43,073 bases of DNA, taken from contig JACQKU010000013.1 in NCBI GenBank assembly GCA_016204335.1, positions 1-43,073 on the forward strand. Direction: 5' to 3'. The DNA comes from Candidatus Liptonbacteria bacterium. GTDB lineage: Bacteria > Patescibacteriota > Minisyncoccia > UBA6257 > 2-01-FULL-56-20. Position 1 is the stretch's first letter; every line of letters begins with the position of its first letter. Shown piece by piece: positions 25,534 to 32,744 of the stretch. Made by a program: the position numbers and the translations under genes. The notes below the pieces were generated by a model. That model searched no databases. It was given only the letters and a program-made list of their open reading frames with translations, and had not been told where the DNA came from.

Positions 25534-25737
25534 ATGAACCAACAGTGTTTTTTTTGTTCGCAGAATATGAAAGAGATTGATTACAAAGAAACCGAGCTTC
25601 TGAAGAAGTTTGTTTCGGGCCAGGGAAAAATCATCGACCCGAGGCATACCGGCGTGTGCGCAAAACATCAGCGTATTTTGAGCCAGGCAATCAAACGCGC
25701 GCGGTTTATGGGGCTGTTGGCGTTCGTTAAGAAGTAA
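25534..25737 (+). CDS. rpsR: Ribosomal protein S18
   Basis: 67 residues. The S18 core is clear: IDYKETELLKKFVSGQGKII, then RHTGVCAKHQRILSQAIKRARFMGLLAFV. The N-terminal CFFC type pair (CFFCSQNMK) is present; in some bacterial S18 proteins such Cys bind zinc, with a later Cys (VCAKH). It binds S6 on the 30S platform. Third gene of the rpsF operon. Confidence 0.95.
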   Translation: MNQQCFFCSQNMKEIDYKETELLKKFVSGQGKIIDPRHTGVCAKHQRILSQAIKRARFMGLLAFVKK

Positions 25738-25740
25738 AGT

Positions 25741-25830
25741 ATCGATGCGAATATACTAATTTACTAATGATACGAATTAAAACCCGGATTCATTAGTATA
25801 ATTAGTACCATTCGTATATTGGCATCGATA
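25741..25830. repeat. ATACGAAT-type intergenic palindrome
   Basis: The left arm atcgatgcgaatatactaat plus tactaatgatacgaatt pairs with the right arm, which contains ggattcattagtataatt and cattcgtatattggcatcgat. Arms about 40 bases. It fills the gap between rpsR and the PAP2 gene. Confidence 0.75.
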
Positions 25831-25839
25831 CTATTCTTC

Positions 25840-26403
25840 ATGAATGTTTCTCTTTTCAATTTCATTTTCGGATTCAGCCGGAGGAATTTTCTTATCGATG
25901 ATACGGGCATTTTTTTCGCCCAATACGTTCCTTATTTTTTGATTCTGGGATTTATCTGGATTTTGTTCGGGCAGACTGGATGGCGCAGACGGCTCTTTTT
26001 TTTGAGCGAATCGCTCATCGCCGTTATTTTGAGCCGCGGTTTGATTACGGAAATCATCCGTTTCTTCTACTATTCGCCGCGTCCGTTTGAAGCGCTTCAT
26101 TTTACATCTCTTATTCCGGAAAGCGGCAGTTCGTTTCCTTCCGGCCACGCGGCGTTTTATTTCGCGCTTGCGACGGCGCTTTTTTTCTACAATCGCCGCG
26201 CGGGGATTTGGTATTTTATTCTTTCTCTTTTAATCGGCGTTGCGAGAATTTTTGTCGGTGTTCACTGGCCGCTTGATGTTCTTGCCGGAGCGGTTCTCGG
26301 GGTTCTTTGCGGTTTATTCGTACATTGGCTTCTGTCGCGTTATTACTCTCAAAACTCAATACCTCCTCTAGGCAATAAAACTGAGCAGGCATTCCCAGCG
26401 TAG
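25840..26403 (+). CDS. PAP2-family membrane phosphatase
   Basis: The 187-residue product starts at ATG 25840; the in-frame ATG at 25819 lies inside the palindrome. There are five to six hydrophobic segments. The three PAP2 motifs are present: SPRPFEAL (KxxxxxxRP-type, at about 81), PSGHAAF (about 104-110) and RIFVGVHWPLDVLAG (SRxxxxxHxxxD-type, with the catalytic His, about 142-156). Likely an undecaprenyl-diphosphate or phosphatidyl phosphatase that recycles the lipid carrier for wall precursors; the substrate cannot be told from sequence. Last gene of the rpsF group. Confidence 0.85.
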   Translation: MNVSLFNFIFGFSRRNFLIDDTGIFFAQYVPYFLILGFIWILFGQTGWRRRLFFLSESLIAVILSRGLITEIIRFFYYSPRPFEALHFTSLIPESGSSFPSGHAAFYFALATALFFYNRRAGIWYFILSLLIGVARIFVGVHWPLDVLAGAVLGVLCGLFVHWLLSRYYSQNSIPPLGNKTEQAFPA

Positions 26404-26536
26404 GAGATCATTTCCTTTCGTCGTAGGCATTTCTGAGAAATTTTCGAGATAAAGAAGTTTGATGGTGGACATATATATTTCAAGTTTTTCTCTCGACCTG
26501 AGCCAGTCGAAGGTTTTGCGGCAAAATTAATTTATC
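26404..26536. other. Convergent gap, no gene seen
   Basis: AT-rich spacer between converging genes. It contains ctcgacctgagccagtcgaa, a TTCGACT-type inverted word pair. No strong terminator is obvious. Confidence 0.3.
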
Positions 26537-26839
26537 TTAAAAAAGAGGAAACAAAATTATTGTAACTACAGCGGCTAAAGTAATTGTCAAAATTACTGCA
26601 AGGGCGTTATACCAATATGGATGAGAACTTTTTATTTCTCTTAGTAATCTAATTTTATCAAATGACAAAAGAACTACACCAACAGTTATCAAAGCAATTA
26701 CGCCAACAGTGAGAAAACCGAGCACTTCTGCAGAGAGTAAAATCACTTTCCCAATGAAAGAAAATAGCCATTGCCAGAAACCAGCTATCCAAAGAACAGC
26801 AGTTGCAATTACGGTCAACAAAAATATTACTGTACTCAT
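26537..26839 (-). CDS. Small membrane protein, three hydrophobic segments
   Basis: 100 residues. Hydrophobic stretches at about 4-32, 34-58 (VILLSAEVLGFLTVGVIALI) and 76-100 (ALAVILTITLAAVVTIILFP) are joined by a short basic loop with KIRLLREIKSSHPYWY. No known motif. It follows the 65-residue gene by 2 bases; the three minus-strand genes form one tight unit. AT-rich codons. Function unknown. Confidence 0.55.
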   Translation of the reverse strand: MSTVIFLLTVIATAVLWIAGFWQWLFSFIGKVILLSAEVLGFLTVGVIALITVGVVLLSFDKIRLLREIKSSHPYWYNALAVILTITLAAVVTIILFPLF

Positions 26840-26841
26840 TT

Positions 26842-27039
26842 TTAGGAATTTATTCTATATCTTTTCTTGCTGGCCTGCGTAAAATATCTGTCCGCTTCTT
26901 CTTTACTATCTAACTCTACTTTGTCATATGTTTCGGGTCTTTCGGTTAAGGTCGGACCGCTTGGAAAGCGGATCATCCCGGACGGAATCCATCTACCATT
27001 TCTCAATTCAGAACTCGGTTTGATTACTATGTTTATCAT
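26842..27039 (-). CDS. Small soluble unknown protein
   Basis: A 65-residue basic protein. WIPSGMIRFPSGPTLTERPETYDKV suggests a beta/loop segment, and EEADRYFTQASKKRY a C-terminal helix. The layout (short strand, turn with P, helix with EEAD) resembles short DNA- or RNA-contact modules, but no family is recognised. Spaced 4 bases from the upstream and 2 bases from the downstream gene, which supports real translation. Confidence 0.5.
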   Translation of the reverse strand: MINIVIKPSSELRNGRWIPSGMIRFPSGPTLTERPETYDKVELDSKEEADRYFTQASKKRYRINS

Positions 27040-27043
27040 TTTA

Positions 27044-27301
27044 TTAGGAAATTTTTCCTGCTTTTGGCAACAAAAAAATCAAAGTAAGAACAAGGCCATT
27101 AAGAAGAATGATTTCTCCGAAAGCAATTTGATAACGCAACATTATTTCCAATCGCGATAACTCAGGATATTGATACCAGCCATCGCCGGATTCAACTCTA
27201 TTGTCCCACCAAACAGCCTCGTACCAAATGTAACCAGAAATAATCAAGGTCCCGAGAATAACCAAAACAGTAACTATCCTGACTAATTTTTTGGAGATCA
27301 T
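27044..27301 (-). CDS. Small membrane protein, two helices
   Basis: 85 residues. N-terminal helix IVTVLVILGTLIISGYIWY (about 9-27), an acidic W/Y-rich external loop (EAVWWDNRVESGDGWYQYPE), and a second helix, FGEIILLNGLVLTLIFLLP (about 61-79). Both ends are basic, so they probably face the cytoplasm. First gene of the three-gene cluster. A ggagaag stretch lies about 15 bases upstream on this strand. Function unknown. Confidence 0.55.
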   Translation of the reverse strand: MISKKLVRIVTVLVILGTLIISGYIWYEAVWWDNRVESGDGWYQYPELSRLEIMLRYQIAFGEIILLNGLVLTLIFLLPKAGKIS

Positions 27302-27394
27302 AATTAAAAAATTTTCTTCTCCATTTCGACCGCGCTCAGTGTCGGCAAGATTAAAATATGGTTCTTATGGAGGTCGGCAGGCTAGCCGATGTTT

Positions 27395-28105
27395 TCAGTT
27401 TACCACGAACGCATACGGTTTTCTAGCCTCGTTTTTAACGCGTTTTATTAATTGTTCTGCAAGTAATCTTTTTCTTAGCAGTGTAGGCAAGTTTGGTCGG
27501 TAATAAATCCAACCCAAAAGTTTTAAGGATTCTCTTTTTGCGAATTTTATTTCATATATCGGAACTCGGTTGGGCTGATGGGGTTTTCTTGTCAAAAAAG
27601 CACCTTTCACGCCAGCAAGCGCGGTGATTTTTCTATGAAGCCATAGTGTGTGGATTTTGCTTGCCGATATGAATCTTACGAAGAGCCGATTATTTTTGTA
27701 AGTGCGGCCGCGATAAGAGTTATATTTGTCTTCGTAACCAAGAATACTGCCGTCGCCATCAAGATGTCCTCGGAGAAAATCTTTAAAAAACACATCCGGT
27801 ATTTTTATTTCTTTAATTGTATAAGTTTTGGCCGGTTTCAATCCTATTTTCATCAGCCAATTGTAAAATTGAACGTTGCCGAATTGCACTCTATAAGAAT
27901 AGACATTTTTATTGACTGTTCGGCAAATTCGGTTATCTATTTTTATGCAGTTTTTAAACGTTTCTAGTAAGTCAAAATCAGATGAGCGCATTATTATATG
28001 GCGACCATCGTTTGAAAGACAGCCGTCGGTTACAAGTAATCCGATTGCGTACGCTAGTTCGGGATTCCACCCAAAATCTTTATCGGGTAATTTTGTTTTT
28101 GTCAT
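27395..28105 (-). CDS. LAGLIDADG homing endonuclease directly after tRNA-Leu
   Basis: A 236-residue two-motif LAGLIDADG protein: LAYAIGLLVTDGCLS at about 18-32 and FLRGHLDGDGSIL at about 111-123, each followed by the expected beta saddles, and a C-terminal basic helix (LLRKRLLAEQLIKRVKNEAR). The ATG lies 4 bases beyond the tRNA-Leu 3' end on the same strand, with no room for a promoter or a Shine-Dalgarno, so the gene is read from the tRNA transcript. No intron or intein surrounds it. As a freestanding homing enzyme it may recognise the tRNA-Leu region. Sequence looks intact. Confidence 0.85.
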   Translation of the reverse strand: MTKTKLPDKDFGWNPELAYAIGLLVTDGCLSNDGRHIIMRSSDFDLLETFKNCIKIDNRICRTVNKNVYSYRVQFGNVQFYNWLMKIGLKPAKTYTIKEIKIPDVFFKDFLRGHLDGDGSILGYEDKYNSYRGRTYKNNRLFVRFISASKIHTLWLHRKITALAGVKGAFLTRKPHQPNRVPIYEIKFAKRESLKLLGWIYYRPNLPTLLRKRLLAEQLIKRVKNEARKPYAFVVN

Positions 28106-28109
28106 TTAG

Positions 28110-28193
28110 TGGGCATGGTGGGACTCGAACCCACACGGCCGTGAGGCCATAGCATTTTGAGTGCTACGCGTAAGCCAATTCCGCCACATGCCC
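28110..28193 (-). tRNA. tRNA-Leu (anticodon CAA)
   Basis: 84 bases. Acceptor gggcatg / catgccc; D arm with ttggctta-type loop; anticodon stem tagca / tgcta around loop ctcaaaa (CAA at positions 34-36); a long variable arm gcctcacggc; T arm gtggg-ttcgagt-cccac. The class II long variable arm fits leucine. CCA is not encoded. It runs divergently from parA, 48 bases away. Confidence 0.93.
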
Positions 28194-28204
28194 TTTTTCT
28201 TTAT

Positions 28205-28233
28205 TTGATGATAGCAATTTTTTCCTTTATAGT
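28205..28233 (+). promoter_or_regulatory. Promoter of parA, leaderless
   Basis: TTGATG, 17-base spacer, TATAGT ending 8 bases before ATG 28242 and 2 bases before ATG 28236. This decides for the 28242 start. Confidence 0.6.
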
Positions 28234-28241
28234 AAATGGAA

Positions 28242-29063
28242 ATGGCAAGGGTTATCGCAATTTGCAACGCCAAAGGGGGAGTTGGAAAAACCACGACCGC
28301 GGTTAATTTGTCGGCATATTTGGCGATGGCGGGACGGCGCGTTTTGCTCGTTGATTTCGACCCGCAGGCGAACGCCAGCTCCGCGCTTGGGAGCGACCCG
28401 TTGCGGACAACCGAGAGCGTCTATCACGGCATTCTGAACGAGGTTCCAGCCGAAAAACTCATCAAACCGACTATGCTTTTCAATCTCCATCTCATTCCTG
28501 CGGCGCCGCATCTTGCGGGCATTCTCGTCGAGTTCGTGAATCTGCCGGAGCGCGAGCATTTTTTGCGAAAATTTTTGTACAATTTCCGGCACCAGTACGA
28601 TTACATCATAATCGATTTGCCGCCGAGCTTGAGCTTGCTTACCATCAACGGTTTGATTGCCGCGGACGAGGTGCTCATTCCGGTCCAGGCGGAGTATTAT
28701 AGTTTGGAGGGAATCGGGCAGTTGCTCGAAATCATCGGCCTCATTCAAAATAATCTACGGCATCATCTTCGGGTGAACGGCGCGGTTCTCACTATGTACG
28801 ACAAGCGCGAGCACTTGAGCCGCGAAGTCGGAAAAAATCTGCGTAGTCATTTTCCGCACAGTGTTTTCGAAACGGAAATTCCGCGGAGTGTCGCGCTCGC
28901 CGAAGCTCCAAGTTTTTCAAAACCGATTCTTCTCTACCGCCCCGATTCGCCCGGCGCGTTAGCGTACGGCCGCCTTGCGGAAGAAATTATTTCACAGGAG
29001 AAAAATCTCGGAGCCGAACGGGAAGCTGTTTCAAGCAAAAATTTCGGGGATTTCAATATTTAA
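28242..29063 (+). CDS. parA: ParA/Soj chromosome-partition ATPase
   Basis: A 273-residue protein starting MARVIAICNAKGGVGKTTTAV, with the deviant Walker A motif KGGVGKTT at about 10-17. VDFDPQANASSALG is the A' motif and YIIIDLPPSLSLLTINGL the Walker B. ParA forms dynamic ATP-dependent dimers on DNA and moves ParB-parS complexes, here the chromosome origin. Family length (about 260) fits. parB follows in the same direction after a palindrome-filled gap. ATG 28236 would lie upstream of the expected transcript start. Confidence 0.94.
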   Translation: MARVIAICNAKGGVGKTTTAVNLSAYLAMAGRRVLLVDFDPQANASSALGSDPLRTTESVYHGILNEVPAEKLIKPTMLFNLHLIPAAPHLAGILVEFVNLPEREHFLRKFLYNFRHQYDYIIIDLPPSLSLLTINGLIAADEVLIPVQAEYYSLEGIGQLLEIIGLIQNNLRHHLRVNGAVLTMYDKREHLSREVGKNLRSHFPHSVFETEIPRSVALAEAPSFSKPILLYRPDSPGALAYGRLAEEIISQEKNLGAEREAVSSKNFGDFNI

Positions 29064-29213
29064 TGTGATGCCAATATGCAAATGCATACGAATGATGCAA
29101 ATAATGCGAATAATTTAATTTGAAACCATTGAAGTACTAAAAATTGACACTAAAGCCAAAAAAATTTGTATAATTCGTATCATTAGTACAATTAGTATAT
29201 TGGTATCATTACT
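29064..29213. repeat. ATACGAAT-type intergenic palindrome between parA and parB
   Basis: The left arm gtgatgccaatatgcaaatg plus catacgaatgatgcaaataa pairs with the right arm, which ends gtacaattagtatattggtatcat. Arms about 48 bases with compensating changes. The loop region contains gaagtactaaaaattgacac. The right arm ends 4 bases before the parB ATG. Confidence 0.75.
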
Positions 29214-30218
29214 ATGCTTGGAAAAGGTTTAGAATCGTTAATACCGCCGCAAGACAAGGGTCAAGTGTCAAGTGTCAGGTATCAGGATGATCAGGCGCCG
29301 AATCAACCGCAGATAAACGCGGATAATTATGCGGATGAACGCGGAAAGGAAATCAGCGTAAATCAGCGTAGTAATCCGCGCAAATCAGCGGCATCTCAAC
29401 AAGATGCTATATTCCATATCGAATTGGAAAAAATAAAATCCAATCCGCAGCAGCCGCGAAGGCATTTTAACGAAGAGGGAATCCGAGAACTCGCGGCTTC
29501 CATAAGAGAGTTTGGTTTATTGCAACCGATTGTGGTGACAAAAATCGAGAAAGAAACGGCGACCGGTTCCGATGTCGAGTATCAGTTGATTGCCGGCGAA
29601 AGGAGATGGCTCGCGGCCAAAATGCTTGGCTTGGAAAGGATACCGGCGATTATACGGAACGTGGATTTGGAGCAGGAGCGGCTCGAACTTGCGATTATAG
29701 AAAATATCCAGCGGGCGGATTTGAGTCCGATTGAACGGGCGCGGGCGTTCAGCAAACTGCAGGACGAGTTCCGGCTGACCCAACGGGAAATCGCCTCAAA
29801 ACTCGGCAAAAGCCGAGAGGTTGTTGCGAACACCGTCCGGCTTCTCGATTTGCCGGCAAACATCCAGGAAGCGCTTGAAAAGGGGAATATCAGCGAAAGC
29901 CACAGCAGATTGCTTCTTTCGATTGAAGAGCCGGCGGCGCAGGAGAGGATATTCCGTGAACTTTTGGAAAACAGCTTAACGACGCGCGATTTGAAAAACC
30001 GAGTGCGACAGTTGAAATCTCAGCCCGAGGACGGCGAGCCGTTGGCGGAAAAATCTGAAATTTCCCCTGAACTTAAAATGATTCAGGAACGGTTGAGCGC
30101 GGAACTCGGAGCGCCGGTTGAAATTGAACGAAAAGGCGAACGTGGAAAAATAACTATTACGTTTTATTCGCCCGAAGAACTCGAAAATATCATAAGCAAG
30201 TTTGAAAAAGAAAATTAG
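29214..30218 (+). CDS. parB: ParB/Spo0J partition protein with repeat-derived linker
   Basis: 334 residues. The N-terminal LGKGLESLIP motif (ParA-stimulating end) is followed by a low-complexity linker (about 20-63), then the ParB CTPase domain with IELEKIKSNPQQPRRHF (about 65-81), GLLQPIVV, YQLIAGERRW (about 123-132) and IENIQRADLSPIERA. The helix-turn-helix LTQREIASKLGKSREVVANTVRLL binds parS, and a C-terminal dimer domain ends the protein. CTP-dependent clamps spread from parS. Residues about 32-60 (NADNYADERGKEISVNQRSN) are the translation of a GCGGAT-unit palindrome, an in-frame insertion tolerated in the linker. Confidence 0.94.
   Translation: MLGKGLESLIPPQDKGQVSSVRYQDDQAPNQPQINADNYADERGKEISVNQRSNPRKSAASQQDAIFHIELEKIKSNPQQPRRHFNEEGIRELAASIREFGLLQPIVVTKIEKETATGSDVEYQLIAGERRWLAAKMLGLERIPAIIRNVDLEQERLELAIIENIQRADLSPIERARAFSKLQDEFRLTQREIASKLGKSREVVANTVRLLDLPANIQEALEKGNISESHSRLLLSIEEPAAQERIFRELLENSLTTRDLKNRVRQLKSQPEDGEPLAEKSEISPELKMIQERLSAELGAPVEIERKGERGKITITFYSPEELENIISKFEKEN
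29308..29390 (+). repeat. GCGGAT-unit palindrome inside the parB coding region
   Basis: The left arm (29308-29345) contains cgcagataaacgcggata and gcggatgaacgcgga. The right arm (29353-29390) contains tcagcgtaaatcagcgta and tccgcgcaaatcagcg. Length and units match the palindromes in 23S helix 68 and intron 4. The reading frame passes through without a stop. Confidence 0.8.
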
Positions 30219-30239
30219 GGTGTTCGATGAAGTGTTGCG

Positions 30240-30267
30240 CGAGGCGGTCGCTGGCGCGGCCGCCTCG
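30240..30267 (+). terminator. GC-rich hairpin after parB
   Basis: cgaggcgg and ccgcctcg form a perfect 8-bp stem with a 12-base loop, 21 bases after the parB stop. No T-run follows, so it is either a weak terminator or an RNA-stabilising end between converging genes. Confidence 0.45.
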
Positions 30268-30281
30268 TTGTGCGAGGTTCG

Positions 30282-30614
30282 TCAGGCGAGTGCGGCGGCT
30301 GCTTTGATGCCACGCGCGTTCCTGGGGAGCACGATAGGCTGATGTGCTTGTGCTCCAGTCAGGACGATAACTGTTCGACCGCGGTTCAGAGCGGTTGTCA
30401 CGGCTTCCGGCGCTTCTGCCATGAAGTAGATTGCCCCGCTCTCATCCCCATTCGCACTCGTCCAATCAATCGCATCGGCAATTTTGAAGAATGACTTCAC
30501 GGTCGCTGACGAGGTTTCGTGTAAAATTTGTTTCAACTCATCAGTCGCACGGTCGATACGGTCGATATGCACTGTTGCGTCCGGCGGTACGAAAATCGCG
30601 ATCTTTTTGGGCAC
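30282..30614 (-). CDS. Unknown 110-residue protein, GTG start, strong Shine-Dalgarno
   Basis: Starts at GTG with aaggagaagg 6 bases upstream, one of very few classical ribosome sites in the window. The product begins MPKKIAIFVPPDATVHIDRI, a beta strand then helix, and has an alternating alpha/beta pattern with SGAIYFMAEAPEAVTTALNRG and VIVLTGAQAHQP, like a small Rossmann-type or ferredoxin-like domain. An Ala-rich C-terminus ends it. No family recognised. GC-rich codons and the ribosome site differ from neighbours, which may mean transfer or high expression. A structured leader precedes it. Confidence 0.6.
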   Translation of the reverse strand: MPKKIAIFVPPDATVHIDRIDRATDELKQILHETSSATVKSFFKIADAIDWTSANGDESGAIYFMAEAPEAVTTALNRGRTVIVLTGAQAHQPIVLPRNARGIKAAAALA

Positions 30615-30643
30615 TGTCCTTCTCCTTTCGAACGATTTGACTC

Positions 30644-30693
30644 CTCTCCACGGGAACGATTTCCTGCATACAAAACCGTTCCTATGGAGAGGA
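30644..30693 (-). promoter_or_regulatory. Leader hairpin before the 110-residue gene
   Basis: cctctccacgggaacg and cgttcctatggagagg are inverted repeats of 16 bases (14 pairs) with a loop of about 18 bases, 30 bases upstream of the GTG. It would form in the leader just above the ribosome site, so it could control translation or act as an operator. Confidence 0.5.
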
Positions 30694-30773
30694 TAAGGAA
30701 CTGATTCAATTTATAGCACCCGTAGCCATAGAAATCAACATATGCGCAATATCCGTAAACATTGATTTGCAGA

Positions 30774-30811
30774 TTTTTATTAAGTCGGACGATCGTCCTA
30801 CTTAATAAAAA
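30774..30811. terminator. Bidirectional terminator
   Basis: tttttattaagtcggacga and tcgtcctacttaataaaaa form a stem of about 18 bp with A/T-runs on both sides. It lies 13 bases after the relA/spoT stop and serves that minus-strand operon; it can work in both directions. Confidence 0.85.
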
Positions 30812-30823
30812 ATACGAGCCGAG

Positions 30824-32530
30824 TTAAATAATCCTGTACCCAATCTCTCTCACTTCTTTTATTTTTTTGAGCTTTAGGATAATTTTCTCAATCTTATTTT
30901 TGTCGGTCGTGGCGCATTCAATCCGGTACACGGAAAAATGGCTGCCTTTCTGGTCGGTCGAGTGAAAACTTATGATCTGGATATGCGAACGGGAAATCAC
31001 GTGCGATACGTCTTTTATGAGGCCGATCCGGTTTTGCGCCGCGAGCCGAATTTCGATTCTTGACGGCGCGCGCCGTCCGCCGGCGATTGTGCGTTTATCG
31101 CGGAGTCCGACCCTGATATGGTCGCGCGCCATAGAGGTTTTGACGAATTTAAGCCAATCCTCGGACGGTTTTTTTCCTTTTTGAATTAAAATTTCCACCA
31201 TGTCGCCAGACGCGAGTTTATGATTCAGCGGTACGATTTTTCCGTTCACGCGGGCGCCGATTGCGCCGTCGCCGACCTCGGTGTGGATGTGGTATGCGAA
31301 ATCAATCGGAGTTGCGCTCTCGGGCAAATCAAGCACGTCGCCTTTTGGAGTGATGACGAATATCCAGTCCTTGAAAAAGTCGATCTTCATGGATTCGAGG
31401 AATTCTTTGGGGTTTTTGTCTTTTTCTTCCGGTTTGCGCTCCCGCCATCCGCGGAGTTGTTTGAGCCACGTGAGATTCGTTGCGATTTTTTTCCGCCACG
31501 CCGCGCCATATGTTCCCGAACCCCTTTCTTTATAAAGCCAGTGCGCCGCGAGTCCGAATTCGCTTTCTTCGTGCATTTCCCTGGTGCGAAGCTGGATTTC
31601 AAGATATTTGCCGTCCGGACCGATCACGGTTGTATGCAAACTCTGATAGTTGTTGGCTTTGGGCATCGCGATGTAATCCTTGATTCTGCCCGGCAGAGGA
31701 ATCCAGTGTTGATGAATCACGCCGAGAGCCGCATAACATTCTGGAACAGTCGAGAAAATAAGCCGGAGCGCTATGAGGTCGTAAATTCTCGAAACATCCA
31801 TGTCATTGCGTTTCAGTTTTTGATATAAGCTGTAATAGCGCTTTGCGCGGAAGTCGGACCCGACCGGCTTGAGTTTTGCGTTTTTGAGAATTATTTCGAG
31901 CTGCGGCTTGATCGCTTCAAGATATTTCCGGCGCGTTTCATACTCGTCAGAGACGTGCGCTTCGAGCCATTTGTATTCTGTCGGATACAGATAGGGGAAC
32001 GCGAGGTCCTGGAGTTCGCCGCTTAATTCCCACATGCCGAGCCGATAGGCGATCGCCGCGTAGACTTCGCTCGTTTCGAGCGCGATGCGTTTCTGCTTCG
32101 GCGGAGGGAGCGGCGACAGGGTTTTCATGTTGTGGAGCCGGTCGGCGAGTTTGATGAAAAGCACGCGCAGGTCCTGGCTGATCGCCATAATCATCTTGCG
32201 GAGATTTTCCACTTTGCCCTCTGCGCCGCGGTATTTAATGCGGCTCAATTTTGTCACGCCGTCCACAAGAAACGCGATTTCGTCGCCGAACGCCTTTTTG
32301 AGCTCTTCGGCTGTGACGGCGGTGTCCTCAACTACATCATGAAGCAGTCCTGCCGCGATGGTCGCTTCGTCCATACGCCACCGTTCGAGAGTTTCCGCGG
32401 TCGCGAGCAAGTGCGTGAAGTAAGGGTCGCCGCTTTTTCTCATCTGGCCCGCGTGCGCGCGTTCAGCGAACGCGTACGCCCGTCCCGTGAGCGATTGAGG
32501 ATTTTTTTGCGCGGTTTCTTTGACGGTCAT
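30824..32530 (-). CDS. RelA/SpoT-family (p)ppGpp synthetase/hydrolase
   Basis: 568 residues from ATG 32530. A longer frame to 32707 would run through repeat-like noncoding sequence, and a TTGACC-17-TATTGT promoter ends 13 bases before 32530. Domains: HD hydrolase (YFTHLLATAETLE, GLLHDVVEDT, about 40-75), synthetase (YDLIALRLIFS, IPLPGRIKDYIAMPKANNYQ, QLRTREMHEESEFGLAAHW, about 225-330), TGS (FVITPKGDVLDLPESATPID, about 388-450) and a C-terminal ACT. The HD residues are intact, so it is probably bifunctional. It is shorter than RelA/SpoT of E. coli, lacking the helical/zinc-finger middle, and controls growth under starvation. Confidence 0.92.
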   Translation of the reverse strand: MTVKETAQKNPQSLTGRAYAFAERAHAGQMRKSGDPYFTHLLATAETLERWRMDEATIAAGLLHDVVEDTAVTAEELKKAFGDEIAFLVDGVTKLSRIKYRGAEGKVENLRKMIMAISQDLRVLFIKLADRLHNMKTLSPLPPPKQKRIALETSEVYAAIAYRLGMWELSGELQDLAFPYLYPTEYKWLEAHVSDEYETRRKYLEAIKPQLEIILKNAKLKPVGSDFRAKRYYSLYQKLKRNDMDVSRIYDLIALRLIFSTVPECYAALGVIHQHWIPLPGRIKDYIAMPKANNYQSLHTTVIGPDGKYLEIQLRTREMHEESEFGLAAHWLYKERGSGTYGAAWRKKIATNLTWLKQLRGWRERKPEEKDKNPKEFLESMKIDFFKDWIFVITPKGDVLDLPESATPIDFAYHIHTEVGDGAIGARVNGKIVPLNHKLASGDMVEILIQKGKKPSEDWLKFVKTSMARDHIRVGLRDKRTIAGGRRAPSRIEIRLAAQNRIGLIKDVSHVISRSHIQIISFHSTDQKGSHFSVYRIECATTDKNKIEKIILKLKKIKEVREIGYRII

Positions 32531-32744
32531 AGAACTTATCTCAACAATACCTTCTGCCGCGATACTGGTCAATTTCTTCCAGCATAAGGAGCAAGGGCGA
32601 GGCGTACTGGACGTACTCCGAGTCCGTAGCGACACCGTGATGGGAGAAATTGGCTGTATCCCGCCCGGCCCTCGCAGCCGAAGCGGCAGTTTCGGCGCAG
32701 TAGGCAAGGGTTGCGGATATTTTCTCGTCCCGCTTCGTTGCAGC
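32531..32744. other. Gap between relA/spoT and toxin gene
   Basis: A minus-strand promoter candidate (TTGACC / TATTGT) lies at about 32543-32571. The rest is GC-rich with cagccgaagcggcagtttcgg and similar inverted words. No gene supported. Confidence 0.4.

Noticed and set aside
27395-28105. Intein or intron around the tRNA-linked endonuclease
   Set aside because: The tRNA-Leu is uninterrupted and no host protein frame or ribozyme core surrounds the gene.
32531-32707. 59-codon N-terminal extension of RelA/SpoT
   Set aside because: Pro/Arg-rich, unlike the family, and upstream of a TTGACC-17-TATTGT promoter; ATG 32530 fits the usual start.
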